Assembly (NCBI GenBank): GCA_903928015.1
Contig: CAIYPF010000048.1
Location: 31,105-95,104, forward strand
Length of the DNA stretch: 64,000 nucleotides
Direction of reading: 5' to 3'
Origin: an uncultured Gammaproteobacteria bacterium
GTDB lineage: Bacteria; Pseudomonadota; Gammaproteobacteria; Pseudomonadales; UBA5518
The notes beneath the pieces are model-generated. The model did not search any database. It saw only the letters and a program-made list of their open reading frames with translations, and had not been told where the DNA came from. Shown one piece after another: positions 17,683 through 26,985 of the stretch (positions within the stretch are counted from its first letter, which is position 1; the number at the start of each line of letters is the position of its first letter). A program made the position numbers and the translations under genes.

Positions 17683-17719
17683 GCGCCCGCGCAGCGGCAG
17701 GGCGCGCAGCAGCCTGATC

Positions 17720-19246
17720 TCAGGCCACTGACGCTTCCTCTGCCTCCACCTCTTTCAGGCTCTTGCGCAGGTTCATGCACATGAGCAGAGAAACCACCAG
17801 CAGTGGCAGCGAGGCTACCAGCACCGCGGATTTGGCGACCTTGATGCCACCTTCCACCGCCATCAGGGCGATCGGCAGCATGCCGAGCCCGATCGCCCAG
17901 AACATCCTGTTCCAGCGCGCCGGATCCTGACCCGCGGGCAGTTGGCGCGTGGTGCAGGCGGCCAAGGCATATACCTTGGAGTTGTAGGTTGCAGCGATGA
18001 AGACGATCGCCATCGCGCCGAACACGAATTGCGCCACCCGCCCCAGAGGCAGCGTGCCGATCACCGCAGAAATGGCCTCGGCCGGGTCCTGGTTGTGCAG
18101 GATCTCGCGTACCGGGAGGATGCCGTTCATGTCGAGCCACAGCGAGTAATTGCCCAGCACGACGAAAAACGCCGCCGAGCCCAGGCTCCCGAAGACCGAC
18201 ATCGACAGGATCAGTTCGCGCAGCGTGCGCCCGCGCGAGACCCGCGCCACGAAGAGCCCCACGAAGGGACCGTAGGCGATCCACCAGGCCCAGTAGAAGA
18301 TCGTCCAGTCTTCCACGAAACCCGTGCGCCCGACCGGGTCCGTGTAGGTGACCATGCGCACGATGTTCTGCAGCATGAAGCCGATGCTCTCGGTGCCGGT
18401 GCGCAGGATGAAAAGTGTGGGGCCGGCGATCAGCACCAGCAGCAGCAGGCCGAGCGCCACCGACACGTTCAGTTCGGCCACCCGCGCGATGCCCTTGGAA
18501 AGCCCCGCCCAGGCCGCCAGCGCGAGCAGCACCACGCAGCAGCCCACGGTGCCGATGTCGAGCGCGAGTGTGCGGGTGATACCGAAGGCGTCGGCGAGCG
18601 CGGCGGAGATCATGGGCACCGAGAGCCCGATCGAGGTGCCGGCACCCATGAGCAGCGCGAGCATGAAGATGCTGTCCAGCGCGCGCGCGGGCGCGGATTG
18701 CTCACCGCGCCGTCCGAACAGCGTGTGGCAGGCGGTGCTCAGGCGCAGGTAGGGAACGCCTCGCGTGTAGTACTCCCAGGCGATCGCCACCGTTGGCAGG
18801 GCATAAATGGCCCATGCCACCGGACCCCAATGGAAGATCCCGTAGGAGGTGGCCCAGGAGAAGGCCTCCGGGCTGCCGGGTGCGGCGCCGAAAGGCGGTT
18901 TGTCTATGTAGTAGGTCCACTCGATGGTGGCCCAGTAGATGAGCGCCGCACCCACGCCGGCGCAGAAGAGCATCGCGATCCAGCTGCGGGTGGGGAAGTC
19001 CGGTCGGTCTCCGGGTTTGCCGAGTCTGCGGTGCCCGTGCGGCCCGAAGGCAAGCCAGCCGAGGAAGCCCATCATCCCGTAGACGCCCCACTGGTAGACC
19101 AGTCCCAGCGTGTTCGCGATCCAGTCGTAGGTGGCGATGATGATCTCGCCTGCCTGGTGCGGCGCCAGCAGGATGGGCCCTGCCGCGCAGACCACGATCG
19201 CGAAGGCGGTGGCGAACATTACCGGGTCTATGCGGGGGTTTTCCAT
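17720..19246 (-). CDS. BCCT-family betaine/choline/carnitine-type transporter
   Basis: A 508-aa inner-membrane transporter with about twelve hydrophobic helices. The family signature DWTIFYWAWWIAYGPFVG is at about residues 312-330, and WTYYIDKPPFG near 110 is also typical. BCCT carriers move quaternary-ammonium or sulfonium solutes (glycine betaine, choline, carnitine, DMSP) with Na+ or H+. The start ATG at 19246 has GGAAC upstream. It is the last gene of a minus-strand run with carboxylesterase, quinone oxidoreductase-like and malonyl-CoA decarboxylase genes. The substrate is not determined; a DmdA/GcvT-like gene lies 5.6 kb away. Confidence 0.9.
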   Translation of the reverse strand: MENPRIDPVMFATAFAIVVCAAGPILLAPHQAGEIIIATYDWIANTLGLVYQWGVYGMMGFLGWLAFGPHGHRRLGKPGDRPDFPTRSWIAMLFCAGVGAALIYWATIEWTYYIDKPPFGAAPGSPEAFSWATSYGIFHWGPVAWAIYALPTVAIAWEYYTRGVPYLRLSTACHTLFGRRGEQSAPARALDSIFMLALLMGAGTSIGLSVPMISAALADAFGITRTLALDIGTVGCCVVLLALAAWAGLSKGIARVAELNVSVALGLLLLVLIAGPTLFILRTGTESIGFMLQNIVRMVTYTDPVGRTGFVEDWTIFYWAWWIAYGPFVGLFVARVSRGRTLRELILSMSVFGSLGSAAFFVVLGNYSLWLDMNGILPVREILHNQDPAEAISAVIGTLPLGRVAQFVFGAMAIVFIAATYNSKVYALAACTTRQLPAGQDPARWNRMFWAIGLGMLPIALMAVEGGIKVAKSAVLVASLPLLVVSLLMCMNLRKSLKEVEAEEASVA

Positions 19247-19267
19247 GCGGGTTCCGTGTTGTTGGCG

Positions 19268-20818
19268 TTATGTGCGGGAGGAGTCTGTCACGAGCGCGGC
19301 GCAGAGTGACAGTTCGGGGTGCTTTATCGAAGCGACGGTGTCGCCGAGCTGCAATGCCATGCCGGCATCGGGCGACCAGCGCGGCCAGGCAGCTGATGCA
19401 GGGCCGTCCGGGTTGCCGCTCCGCGCGAAGCGGCTCCAGTAGCCGGTCATCGTTGCCGAGAGTGCGCGGTCCTTCGCGTCCGTGGGCAGCCACGCATCGT
19501 GTGTGCCGAAGACGTAGGGAATCTCTGCCCCGTGGTAGGCGCGCAGGCGCTCTCCGCCGATGCCCTCGCGCACGCGGCTGAAGTGGTAGACGTACGCGGC
19601 CTGCCCGTCGCGCGCCACAGCGCCGGCAAGGCGCAGCGAATTGCAGGTGAAGTTGCGTGCGGTCTCCAGCCTGTCCAGGCGACGCGCCGGGTCTGTTTCG
19701 CCGGCAAGCGCGGCGCGCACGGCATCTTCCCGACCTGGCGCGTGCTTGCGCAGCCAACCCGCTTCGTCCAGTGGCTGTTCCAGATACATGCGCCACTCGT
19801 CGGCGTTGGTGCCGATCAGCAGGGGCACCGGAGCGAGGTGTCCTTTGGCTGCGGCCTGCGGCAGTGGTTCCGTCACCGTCACACCGTCGACCACGGGATC
19901 GAAAAAATGCCCGGCGTACACCGGCGCTGCGGCAGCAAGCAGGCGCTTGCCGTCAATGGCGCGCAAGGCCTCCAGGGAAGAGGGCCCGGCGGACACACCC
20001 AGAGCCGTCGCGAGCGACCGGCCGCGCGAAAGAGCCTCTTCACGGTTGCCGCGGTCGTTCAGGACCGATGCGCCGCTCTCCATGATCGCGCGGTGGAACA
20101 GCCCGCGTGCAGCGGGCGAGGCGAGCAGGTAGGCGATGTTGTTGGCGCCCGAGGATTCGCCTGCCACCGTGACACGCGAGGGATCTCCGCCGAATGCCCC
20201 GATGTTTTGCCGTACCCAGCGCAGTGCTGCGATCTGGTCCTGGAGGGCGAAGTTGGCCTCCGGCAGGCCGGGCAGGCTCATGAAGCCGAATACGCCGAGG
20301 CGGTAGGCGATGCTCACCACCACCACGCCCTCGCGCGCGAGCCTCTTGCCCGCGTAATTCGGTTCCGAACTCCAGCCTCCCTTGTTGCTGCCGCCGTGGA
20401 TCCACACCAGCACGGGCAGAGGCGCTTGCGAGGCGCCGGGGCGCCATACGTTCAGGTAGAGGCAGTCCTCGCTGAACTGCGGCGCGGGCACGCTCGCCGG
20501 GTCGCCGTCGAAGGCGCGCACGAGGTCCCGGTACCAGCCGACCATGCGCTCGTCCTGCAGGCAGCCCGGGGCGAAACGCGTGGCATCGATGTGCGTCGTG
20601 GCGGATTGCCAGGGCGAGGGTGCGGTCCAGCGCCGTGGTCCCACCGGTGGTGCCGCGAAGGGAATGCCGAGGAATGCCGCGCCGCCCCCGTCGCCGGTGT
20701 CGATGCCTTCGATCGTGACGCCGCGTAGCTCCACGCGTGGCGGTTGGGCCGCCGCGAGCGTGCCGCAGGCGATCAGCGCAAGCAGTGTCGTGGCGAGGAC
20801 GCGGCTCAGGGTGTTCAC
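19268..20818 (-). CDS. Secreted type-B carboxylesterase
   Basis: A 516-aa alpha/beta-hydrolase with an N-terminal signal peptide (about residues 1-24, ALIACGTLAAAQ). The nucleophile elbow GESSGANN is near residue 200, the oxyanion GGSNKGGW stretch near 115, and the catalytic His region AYHGAEIPYVFG near 430. The EDCLYLNVWRP signature confirms the carboxylesterase/cholinesterase family. The GTG start overlaps the stop of the upstream gene (GTGA). It should hydrolyse esters in the periplasm, perhaps releasing acids used by the surrounding catabolic genes. Confidence 0.9.
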   Translation of the reverse strand: MNTLSRVLATTLLALIACGTLAAAQPPRVELRGVTIEGIDTGDGGGAAFLGIPFAAPPVGPRRWTAPSPWQSATTHIDATRFAPGCLQDERMVGWYRDLVRAFDGDPASVPAPQFSEDCLYLNVWRPGASQAPLPVLVWIHGGSNKGGWSSEPNYAGKRLAREGVVVVSIAYRLGVFGFMSLPGLPEANFALQDQIAALRWVRQNIGAFGGDPSRVTVAGESSGANNIAYLLASPAARGLFHRAIMESGASVLNDRGNREEALSRGRSLATALGVSAGPSSLEALRAIDGKRLLAAAAPVYAGHFFDPVVDGVTVTEPLPQAAAKGHLAPVPLLIGTNADEWRMYLEQPLDEAGWLRKHAPGREDAVRAALAGETDPARRLDRLETARNFTCNSLRLAGAVARDGQAAYVYHFSRVREGIGGERLRAYHGAEIPYVFGTHDAWLPTDAKDRALSATMTGYWSRFARSGNPDGPASAAWPRWSPDAGMALQLGDTVASIKHPELSLCAALVTDSSRT

Positions 20819-21801
20819 GGCGTCTCCACGATCACGCAGCCGCGCGCCGTGCCGGATTCCACGAGCCTATGGCTCGCGGCGATATCCGCGAGATCAAAGC
20901 GCGCGGCGATCCGGTGCTTCAGGCTGCCCGCCGCGAGCGCGGCGTTGATGTCGCGGATCGCGTCCTGCTTGGCGCTCTCGGGCATGTCGTAGACGATCAC
21001 GAGCCGGATCAGCAGGTCGAGGAACATCATGCGACGGAAGGGCAGCACGGGCTCCGGCACCTGCACCGAGCCGTAGCTCACGAGGGTGCCGCTCGGGCGC
21101 ACGCAATCGAGTACCTGCGGCAGGTTGGCACCGAACTCCACGTCGATCACGCGGTCGATGCGCTCGCCTCCCGTGGCCTCCAGCACCTGCGCGCTCCAGC
21201 CGGGCTCGCGGTGATTCACCACGGCGAGCGCACCGATGCCGAGGCAGGCCTCGCGGTCTGCCGCATTGGATGCCGTGGCGATCACGGTTGCACCAGCGGC
21301 CACGGCCCACTGGATCGCGTACCAGCCCACGCGCCCCGCGCCGCCGGTGACCAGCACCCGCTGACCCGCCACGGGCCCATCGGCGAACACGCAGCGGTGC
21401 GCCGTCATGGCGGGAATGCCGAGGCAACTGCCCGCCGCGAAATCCGCCTGCGCGGGCAGCGCGGCTGCGCGGAGCGTGTCGATAGCGATGTAGTGCGCTG
21501 CTGCGCCGAAGCGACGCCCGTGCTGCGCCTGATAGACCCACACCCGTTCGCCGATGCGCGCGGGATCGACACCCTCGCCCACGGACTCGATCACGCCAGC
21601 GCCGTCGCTGTGCGGCACTACGAAGCCTGCGTCCAGCAAGCCCGGTGCTGCGCCGGCACGCTTCTTCACATCCGAGGGATTGGGAGAGCTTGCGTGAAGA
21701 CGCACCAGCAACTCGCCGGGCGCTGGCGCCGGCGTGGGCAGTTCGCCCGTAATCAGTACGTCTTCTGCTGCGCCGAAGCGCTCGAACCAGGCTGCTTTCA
21801 T
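20815..21801 (-). CDS. Zinc-type alcohol dehydrogenase-like/quinone oxidoreductase
   Basis: A 328-aa medium-chain dehydrogenase of the NADPH:quinone reductase (Qor) branch. It opens with MKAAWFERFGAAEDV and has the NPSDVKKRAG stretch near 45, with nucleotide binding at VTGGAGRVGWYAIQWA (about 150-165). It lacks structural-zinc cysteines, as is usual for Qor proteins. ATG 21801 has GGAACC upstream. It is translationally linked with the carboxylesterase by a 4-nt overlap and follows malonyl-CoA decarboxylase by 19 nt. The likely role is NADPH-dependent reduction of a quinone or enone. Confidence 0.87.
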   Translation of the reverse strand: MKAAWFERFGAAEDVLITGELPTPAPAPGELLVRLHASSPNPSDVKKRAGAAPGLLDAGFVVPHSDGAGVIESVGEGVDPARIGERVWVYQAQHGRRFGAAAHYIAIDTLRAAALPAQADFAAGSCLGIPAMTAHRCVFADGPVAGQRVLVTGGAGRVGWYAIQWAVAAGATVIATASNAADREACLGIGALAVVNHREPGWSAQVLEATGGERIDRVIDVEFGANLPQVLDCVRPSGTLVSYGSVQVPEPVLPFRRMMFLDLLIRLVIVYDMPESAKQDAIRDINAALAAGSLKHRIAARFDLADIAASHRLVESGTARGCVIVETP

Positions 21802-21820
21802 GAGGGTTCCGGGAGAGTGT

Positions 21821-23248
21821 TCACGGGGCGGTTGCATCATCCGGGCGTGCCTGCCACGGCCAGCGCCTGCGGGCGGGATTGTCGCGCAACGCCGGCGCGC
21901 AGGCGATCTGTCCGCTGCGCGAGTAGTTCTCGCTGTTGGCGTCTATCTCCCGTGGGTCGTAGAGGTAATTCACCATCATGCCGAAGGACTGCGAGAGTCC
22001 TCTGGGCGAGGTGTCGGCCATCCAGTTCAGTCGGGCGACGATGGCGCCGTTGCCGAGGTGGAAGTGCGCGACCGGATCCCTCGCGCGGCGTTTCCCTGCG
22101 TCGTACTCGTTCAGGTAGCGGGCGCAGAGGCGCAGCAGCAGGGGCTCAAGCGCTGCGGCCAGCGCAGCGTCGCGGTGCCAGTCGGGATGGGCGGTGCCCT
22201 GCAGCAGCAGTGCCTCCTTGTCGCGCAGGGCTTCGGCTCCCGCATCGACCGGGCCACCTGTCCCGGCCGCCAGCAATTTGCCCAGCCAGTGCGCGAAACC
22301 CGGAATGGGGGAGAGCGTGGCGAATTGCCGCAGCCCCGGGAGTTCCTGCCGCAGATCGTTCACCACGCGGCGTATCAGATGGTTGCCGAAGCTGATTCCG
22401 GCGAGCCCGCGCTGCGCGTTCGAGATGGAATAGAAAATCGCCGTGTCGGCGTCTTCTGCGGGTATGGGAGAGGCGTCCGTGTCGAGCAGCGTCTGCACAT
22501 TTGCGGCGAGGTCCCTGCACAGCGCCACCTGCACGAATATCAGGGGTTCGTCCGGCATGTTGGGATGCACGAAGGCGTAGAGCCTGCGGTCCGATGCGAG
22601 CCGGTGCTTAAGATCCTGCCAGCTGGTGATCTCGTGCACGGCCTCGTATTCGATGAGCTTCTCGAGGAAGGCCGCAGGCGTGTTCCAGTCGATACGGCGC
22701 AACTGCAGGAAGCCGACATCGAACCAGGCGTGCAGCAGGTGCTTCAGGTCGCGCTCCACCTCGCCAAGTGCCTCGTCCCCGCCGGCGGCATCGAGGAGTT
22801 CGCCGCGCATGTCGACCAGGAATTTGATGCCCTCGGGCAGCGAGTTCAGCAGCGTGAGCAGACGCACGCGCGGCGAGGCCAGCGATTCGCGCAGCGACTC
22901 GCGCGCCCGCGGGCTGCGTGATGCGCGCCAGGCGTCGATGGCGGAGTCGATGGCGCCGTCGTCCGTCCCGAACTCCGTGGCCAGAAGCATCAGGAAGCGT
23001 CTGCGGCCCTCGGCCCCCAGCGCGGCGTAGGCGTGGCCGATACGCGTGGCCTCGGCACGCCTCGCGTAATCGGCGCCGGTCATGGCAAGGCAGGCCTGCA
23101 CGCGGGCACGAAGGAAGGCGAGATCGGATTCCGGCAACTCGGGAGACAGGTTCCACGCGCTTTCGCCGCGCAGCGAGGTGTTCAGCTCTGACCAGGCACG
23201 GCGCAGGCGGTGGAGGCTACGGTTGAGCAACGAGCGTTGGTTGGTCAT
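21821..23248 (-). CDS. mlyCD: Malonyl-CoA decarboxylase
   Basis: A 475-aa cytosolic enzyme that converts malonyl-CoA to acetyl-CoA and CO2. Length and the full-length match to the MCD family are typical. The catalytic Ser is in TLSPIPGF (Ser313) and the catalytic His in PVAHFHLGNGA (His397), with the helical N-terminal domain from about 15 to 190. ATG 23248 is preceded by GGAG at 5 nt. It is the first gene of the operon with the quinone oxidoreductase-like, carboxylesterase and BCCT genes. The enzyme allows use of malonate or removal of malonyl-CoA that would block fatty acid oxidation. Confidence 0.93.
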   Translation of the reverse strand: MTNQRSLLNRSLHRLRRAWSELNTSLRGESAWNLSPELPESDLAFLRARVQACLAMTGADYARRAEATRIGHAYAALGAEGRRRFLMLLATEFGTDDGAIDSAIDAWRASRSPRARESLRESLASPRVRLLTLLNSLPEGIKFLVDMRGELLDAAGGDEALGEVERDLKHLLHAWFDVGFLQLRRIDWNTPAAFLEKLIEYEAVHEITSWQDLKHRLASDRRLYAFVHPNMPDEPLIFVQVALCRDLAANVQTLLDTDASPIPAEDADTAIFYSISNAQRGLAGISFGNHLIRRVVNDLRQELPGLRQFATLSPIPGFAHWLGKLLAAGTGGPVDAGAEALRDKEALLLQGTAHPDWHRDAALAAALEPLLLRLCARYLNEYDAGKRRARDPVAHFHLGNGAIVARLNWMADTSPRGLSQSFGMMVNYLYDPREIDANSENYSRSGQIACAPALRDNPARRRWPWQARPDDATAP

Positions 23249-23461
23249 GGTTCTCCCAATCTAGGCTCCCGGCAGGCCTTCGGCCAAGCCCCGGCGGCCG
23301 GTGCATGGCGTACTTAAACTCATGCATGAGATACGGAAAATCAGGTCTTGCACGGCTGGCGCAGCTCCGGAGAAGCCTTGTAGCGTTGCCGTCGAAAGCG
23401 AGCTGCGTACACTGGCCGCAACCGGGGCTGCATCCGGCCCCCAAATGAGGAAAGCTCAAGC

Positions 23462-24883
23462 ATGTACATCAATGGCCAGTGGCAGCCGGGCGCCGGCGAC
23501 TTCGCCGTATTCAATCCCGCCAGTGGAGAGCGCATAGGCCTTGCCCCCGAGGGCGGTGCAGACGATGCACGGGCTGCCATTGATGCGGCCTGCGCGGCCT
23601 TTCCGGCGTGGGCCGCGGCCGGCGCCTACGAGCGCTCCGCAAAACTCTACCGCGCTTGGGAGCTCATGATGGCCAAGCGCGAGGAACTCGCGCGCCTGAT
23701 GACCGCCGAGCAGGGCAAGCCGCTCAGGATGGCGCTGACCGAGGTGAAGTACGCCGCGGACTTCCTGCTCTGGTTTGCCGAGGAAGCCAAGCGCGTCTAC
23801 GGCGAGATCATCCCCTCGGCGCGCGCCGACCAGCGATTCCTCGTGCGGCGCGAGCCGGTGGGCGTGGTTTGCGCGATCACGCCCTGGAACTATCCCGTCT
23901 CGATGATCACCCGCAAGGTGGCGCCCGCGCTCGCGGCCGGCTGCACCATCGTGCTGAAGCCCGCCGAGTCCACGCCGCTCTGCGCGATGGCGGTCTTCCG
24001 CATTCTGGAAGAGGCGGGCATTCCTGCCGGTGTCGCGAACCTCGTCACCACCTCGGCACCTGCTCCGGTGGGTGAGGTCTTCTGCACCGATCCGCGCGTT
24101 CGGAAGCTCAGCTTTACCGGTTCCACCGAGGTGGGGCGAATGCTCTACCAGCGCGCCGCGGCGCAGTTCAAGCGCGTGTCGCTGGAGCTCGGCGGCCACG
24201 CGCCGTTCATCGTTTTCGAGGACGCCGATCCGGTGCACGCGGCCAAGGGCGCGGCCGCGGTCAAGTTCCTGAACACCGGGCAGGCCTGCATCAGCCCGAA
24301 CCGCATCTTCGTGCAACGCAGCATCGCCGAGCCTTTCCTGCGCACGCTCGAAGCGCGCGTCGCGGCGCAGCGAGCCGGCGATGGCATGGACGACAAAAGC
24401 ACGGTAGGACCACTCTTCAGCCAGCGCGCCATCGACAAGGTCGAGGCGCAGGTGCAGGACGCGCTTGCTCTGGGCGCGACGCTGCACACGGGCGGCAAGC
24501 GCCTGACCGAAGGCGGTCTGGAACGCGGGTTTTTCTATGCGCCCACTCTGCTCAGCGCGGTCACGCCCGCGATGCGCATCTACCGCGAAGAGACCTTTGG
24601 TCCGGTGGCGCCGGTGATCCTCTTCGACACCGAGCAGGAAGCGCTCGCCATGGCGAATGACACCCACTACGGGCTCGCCTCCTACGTGTACACGCAGAAC
24701 CTTGCGCGGGCGATGCGCATGTTCGAGGGGCTGCAGTTCGGCATGGTCGGCATCAACGACATCAACCCCACCAGCGCCGCGGCGCCTTTCGGTGGCATCA
24801 AGGACAGCGGCCTCGGCCGCGAGGGCGCGCGCCAGGGCATCGAGGAATACCTCGAGACCAAGTTGGGCGGCTTCAGCATCTGA
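23462..24883 (+). CDS. NAD(P)-dependent aldehyde dehydrogenase (succinate-semialdehyde dehydrogenase-like)
   Basis: A 473-aa ALDH-superfamily enzyme. Key motifs are PWNYPVSMI near 140, FTGSTEVGR near 217, the catalytic Glu in LELGGHAPFIVFEDAD near 242 and the catalytic Cys in NTGQACISPNR near 275. Similarity is greatest to GabD-type succinate-semialdehyde dehydrogenases. The start follows GAGG. The downstream genes (DmdA/GcvT-like and LysR) are separated by 14 and 6 nt, so it is co-transcribed. A role in oxidising an aldehyde (malonate-, succinate- or methylmalonate-semialdehyde) from that pathway is inferred. Confidence 0.9.
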   Translation: MYINGQWQPGAGDFAVFNPASGERIGLAPEGGADDARAAIDAACAAFPAWAAAGAYERSAKLYRAWELMMAKREELARLMTAEQGKPLRMALTEVKYAADFLLWFAEEAKRVYGEIIPSARADQRFLVRREPVGVVCAITPWNYPVSMITRKVAPALAAGCTIVLKPAESTPLCAMAVFRILEEAGIPAGVANLVTTSAPAPVGEVFCTDPRVRKLSFTGSTEVGRMLYQRAAAQFKRVSLELGGHAPFIVFEDADPVHAAKGAAAVKFLNTGQACISPNRIFVQRSIAEPFLRTLEARVAAQRAGDGMDDKSTVGPLFSQRAIDKVEAQVQDALALGATLHTGGKRLTEGGLERGFFYAPTLLSAVTPAMRIYREETFGPVAPVILFDTEQEALAMANDTHYGLASYVYTQNLARAMRMFEGLQFGMVGINDINPTSAAAPFGGIKDSGLGREGARQGIEEYLETKLGGFSI

Positions 24884-24897
24884 CAGGAACCACACGC

Positions 24898-26058
24898 ATG
24901 AGCCAATCCCCCGCACCCAAGGTCGCCGGCGGCGTACTGAACATCTCGAGCCACCGCTTCCTGCGCTCGCCGTTCTTCCGCTTCTACGACTGCCCCGAGG
25001 CCCGCTACGGCGTCTACAACCAGCGCCTCTACCCGCTCGATATGGGCGGCGACACGCTCGCGGAGTACTGGCGCCTGCGACACAACGCCATCCTCTACGA
25101 CGTCCCCGAGCGCCCGCTGGAGATCAGCGGCCCGGATGCCGTGGCGCTGCTCGACAAGGTGCTGGTGCGACGCACCGGCAACCTGGGCGTAAACCGCGCG
25201 GCCTATGGCCTTGCCTGCGATATGAGCGGCGGCCTGCTGATGGACGGCGTGCTGATGCGGCTCGCGGAAGACCGTTTCTGGTACGTCATGGCCGATGGCG
25301 AATTCCTGCCCTGGCTGCAGGCGCACGCGAGCGGCATGGACGTGCGCGTCTTCGATCCGGGCGTGTGGGTGTTGCAGGTGCAGGGCGCGCGATCGCTCGA
25401 CATCCTGCAGGCGGTGGCCGATCCCGCTCCGGGGCCCGACTGGCGCTATTTCGGCGTTGCGCACGCGAGCATTGCGGGGCAGCCGGTGGTGCTCTCGCGC
25501 ACCGGCTGGACGAGCGAGCTCGGCTTCGAGATCTACACGCCCATCGACGGTGCGCGCAACGGCGAGCTCTGGCAGCTGTTGCTCGAGCGCGGCGCTGCCT
25601 TCGGTCTGCAGGCGGCCTCGCTCGCCTCCATGACGGCGCGACGCATCGAGGCCGGCATCCTCGACTACGGCACGGACATCGACACCAGCCTGAACCCCTG
25701 GCAGGCGGGTCTGGGACGCTTCGTCGACATGGATCGCGGCGATTTCCTCGGGCGTGCGGCGCTGGAGAGCTGCGACCGCAATTTGCGGCTCACGGGCCTG
25801 CGCTGCGAGGCGGGTGTGCCGCGACGCGGTGCAGGCGTGATCGCGCCCTCGGGCACCAGGGGCCATGTCACGGCATCGGCACGCTCGCCGCAGCTCGGCT
25901 GCGGCATTGCACTTCTGCGCTTCGAAGGCGCGGCGCCCACGCCGGGTACGCGCATCGAGGTCGAGACCGACGCTGGCCTGCAACAGGCCGTGGTCACGGA
26001 GCCGCCGTTCTTCGATCCCGAAAAGCGTATCGCGCGCGGCTTGCCCCTGCAGGCCTGA
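24898..26058 (+). CDS. GcvT-fold aminomethyltransferase, DMSP demethylase (DmdA)-like
   Basis: A 386-aa GcvT-fold, tetrahydrofolate-dependent protein. By eye it resembles DmdA along the whole length: SPFFRFYDCPEARYGVYNQ (about 24-42), ADGEFLPWLQAHASGMDV (about 130-147), and RIEAGILDYGTDIDTSLNPW (about 243-262) with the conserved Asp. DmdA moves a methyl group from dimethylsulfoniopropionate to tetrahydrofolate. GcvT relatives handle glycine, sarcosine or dimethylglycine, so the substrate must be tested. The stop is 6 nt before the LysR gene. Family membership is firm; DmdA function is tentative. Confidence 0.72.
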   Translation: MSQSPAPKVAGGVLNISSHRFLRSPFFRFYDCPEARYGVYNQRLYPLDMGGDTLAEYWRLRHNAILYDVPERPLEISGPDAVALLDKVLVRRTGNLGVNRAAYGLACDMSGGLLMDGVLMRLAEDRFWYVMADGEFLPWLQAHASGMDVRVFDPGVWVLQVQGARSLDILQAVADPAPGPDWRYFGVAHASIAGQPVVLSRTGWTSELGFEIYTPIDGARNGELWQLLLERGAAFGLQAASLASMTARRIEAGILDYGTDIDTSLNPWQAGLGRFVDMDRGDFLGRAALESCDRNLRLTGLRCEAGVPRRGAGVIAPSGTRGHVTASARSPQLGCGIALLRFEGAAPTPGTRIEVETDAGLQQAVVTEPPFFDPEKRIARGLPLQA

Positions 26059-26064
26059 GCACCT

Positions 26065-26985
26065 ATGCGACGTCGCCTGCCATCGCTGAATGCGCTGCGC
26101 GCCTTCGAGGCCGCGGCGCGTCACATGAGCTACAAGGCTGCGGCCGAGGAGCTCTGCGTGTCGCAGTCGGCGGTGAGCCATCAGGTGAAGGGGCTGGAGG
26201 ACGCGCTGGGCATCGCGCTCTTCGTGCGCCGGGTGCGTGGCCTTGAGCTCACGGCTGCCGGACGCCTCTATCAGCCTGTGCTCAGCGTGGCCTTCGATGG
26301 CATCGCCGAGGGCACGGCGCGGCTGCTCCAGGGTCGTTCCGACGGCGTGCTCACGCTGCAGGTCTATTCCACCTTCACCATGCGCTGGCTGCTGCCGCGG
26401 CTCTCGCGTTTCCAGGAGTCCTGCCCCGGATTCCGCGTGCACCTGCACACCGCGCAGCAGGATCCGCAGTTCGCGCAGGCCGATGTGGATGCCGCGATCA
26501 TCATCGGCCAGCCACTGCAGCAGGGCGTGCACTACCAGCCGCTCTTCGACTGCGAACTGTTTCCCGTCTGCAGTCCGGCCTATCTGGTGGATCATCCGGA
26601 ATTGCGCACGCCCGCGGACCTTGCCGGGCAGGAACTGCTGCAGGTCTATCCGTCGCCCGATGACTGGCCCGCGTGGTTCCGTGCACACGGGCTGGAGGTG
26701 CCGCCGCAGCCGGCGGGCCTGCGGTTCGAGAGCTACGACGTGGCGCTGGCGAGCGCCGTGCGCGGCATCGGCGTGGCGCTGGGGCAGCAACCCTACATGG
26801 AGCGCGATCTGAAGGCCGGCACGCTGGTGGAGCTCTTTCCGGGTACGCGTGTCCCCAATCCCAACCGCTGGCTGCTCGCCTGCCGCGCCGAAATGCAGAC
26901 GCTGCCCAAGTTCACGTCTTTCTCGCACTGGCTGCTGGCGGAAATTGCCGCAGACGAATCTCTTGCGGGTTTGCGTTGCTGCTAG
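26065..26985 (+). CDS. LysR-family transcriptional regulator (GcvA type)
   Basis: A 306-aa regulator. The N-terminal winged helix runs from LPSLNALRAFEAAARHMSYK through SQSAVSHQVKGLE (about 5-50), and the effector-binding domain with PBP2 fold spans about 90-300. The subfamily resembles GcvA, which controls glycine cleavage genes in enterobacteria. It is the last gene of the operon with the aldehyde dehydrogenase and DmdA/GcvT-like genes and likely controls them. Its stop overlaps the stop of the convergent methyltransferase (CTAG). Confidence 0.9.
   Translation: MRRRLPSLNALRAFEAAARHMSYKAAAEELCVSQSAVSHQVKGLEDALGIALFVRRVRGLELTAAGRLYQPVLSVAFDGIAEGTARLLQGRSDGVLTLQVYSTFTMRWLLPRLSRFQESCPGFRVHLHTAQQDPQFAQADVDAAIIIGQPLQQGVHYQPLFDCELFPVCSPAYLVDHPELRTPADLAGQELLQVYPSPDDWPAWFRAHGLEVPPQPAGLRFESYDVALASAVRGIGVALGQQPYMERDLKAGTLVELFPGTRVPNPNRWLLACRAEMQTLPKFTSFSHWLLAEIAADESLAGLRCC

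Noticed and set aside
17683..17705. Hairpin between the CmcI-like methyltransferase and BCCT gene as a terminator
   Set aside because: Only a 6-bp stem with an 11-nt loop and no T tract.
24884..24897. Glycine riboswitch for the GcvT-like gene
   Set aside because: The gap before the gene is only 14 nt and has no room for an aptamer; none was seen before the aldehyde dehydrogenase either.
24682..26928. 748-codon minus-strand frame opposite the aldehyde dehydrogenase, DmdA-like and LysR genes
   Set aside because: It spans three real plus-strand genes and has no recognisable domains.
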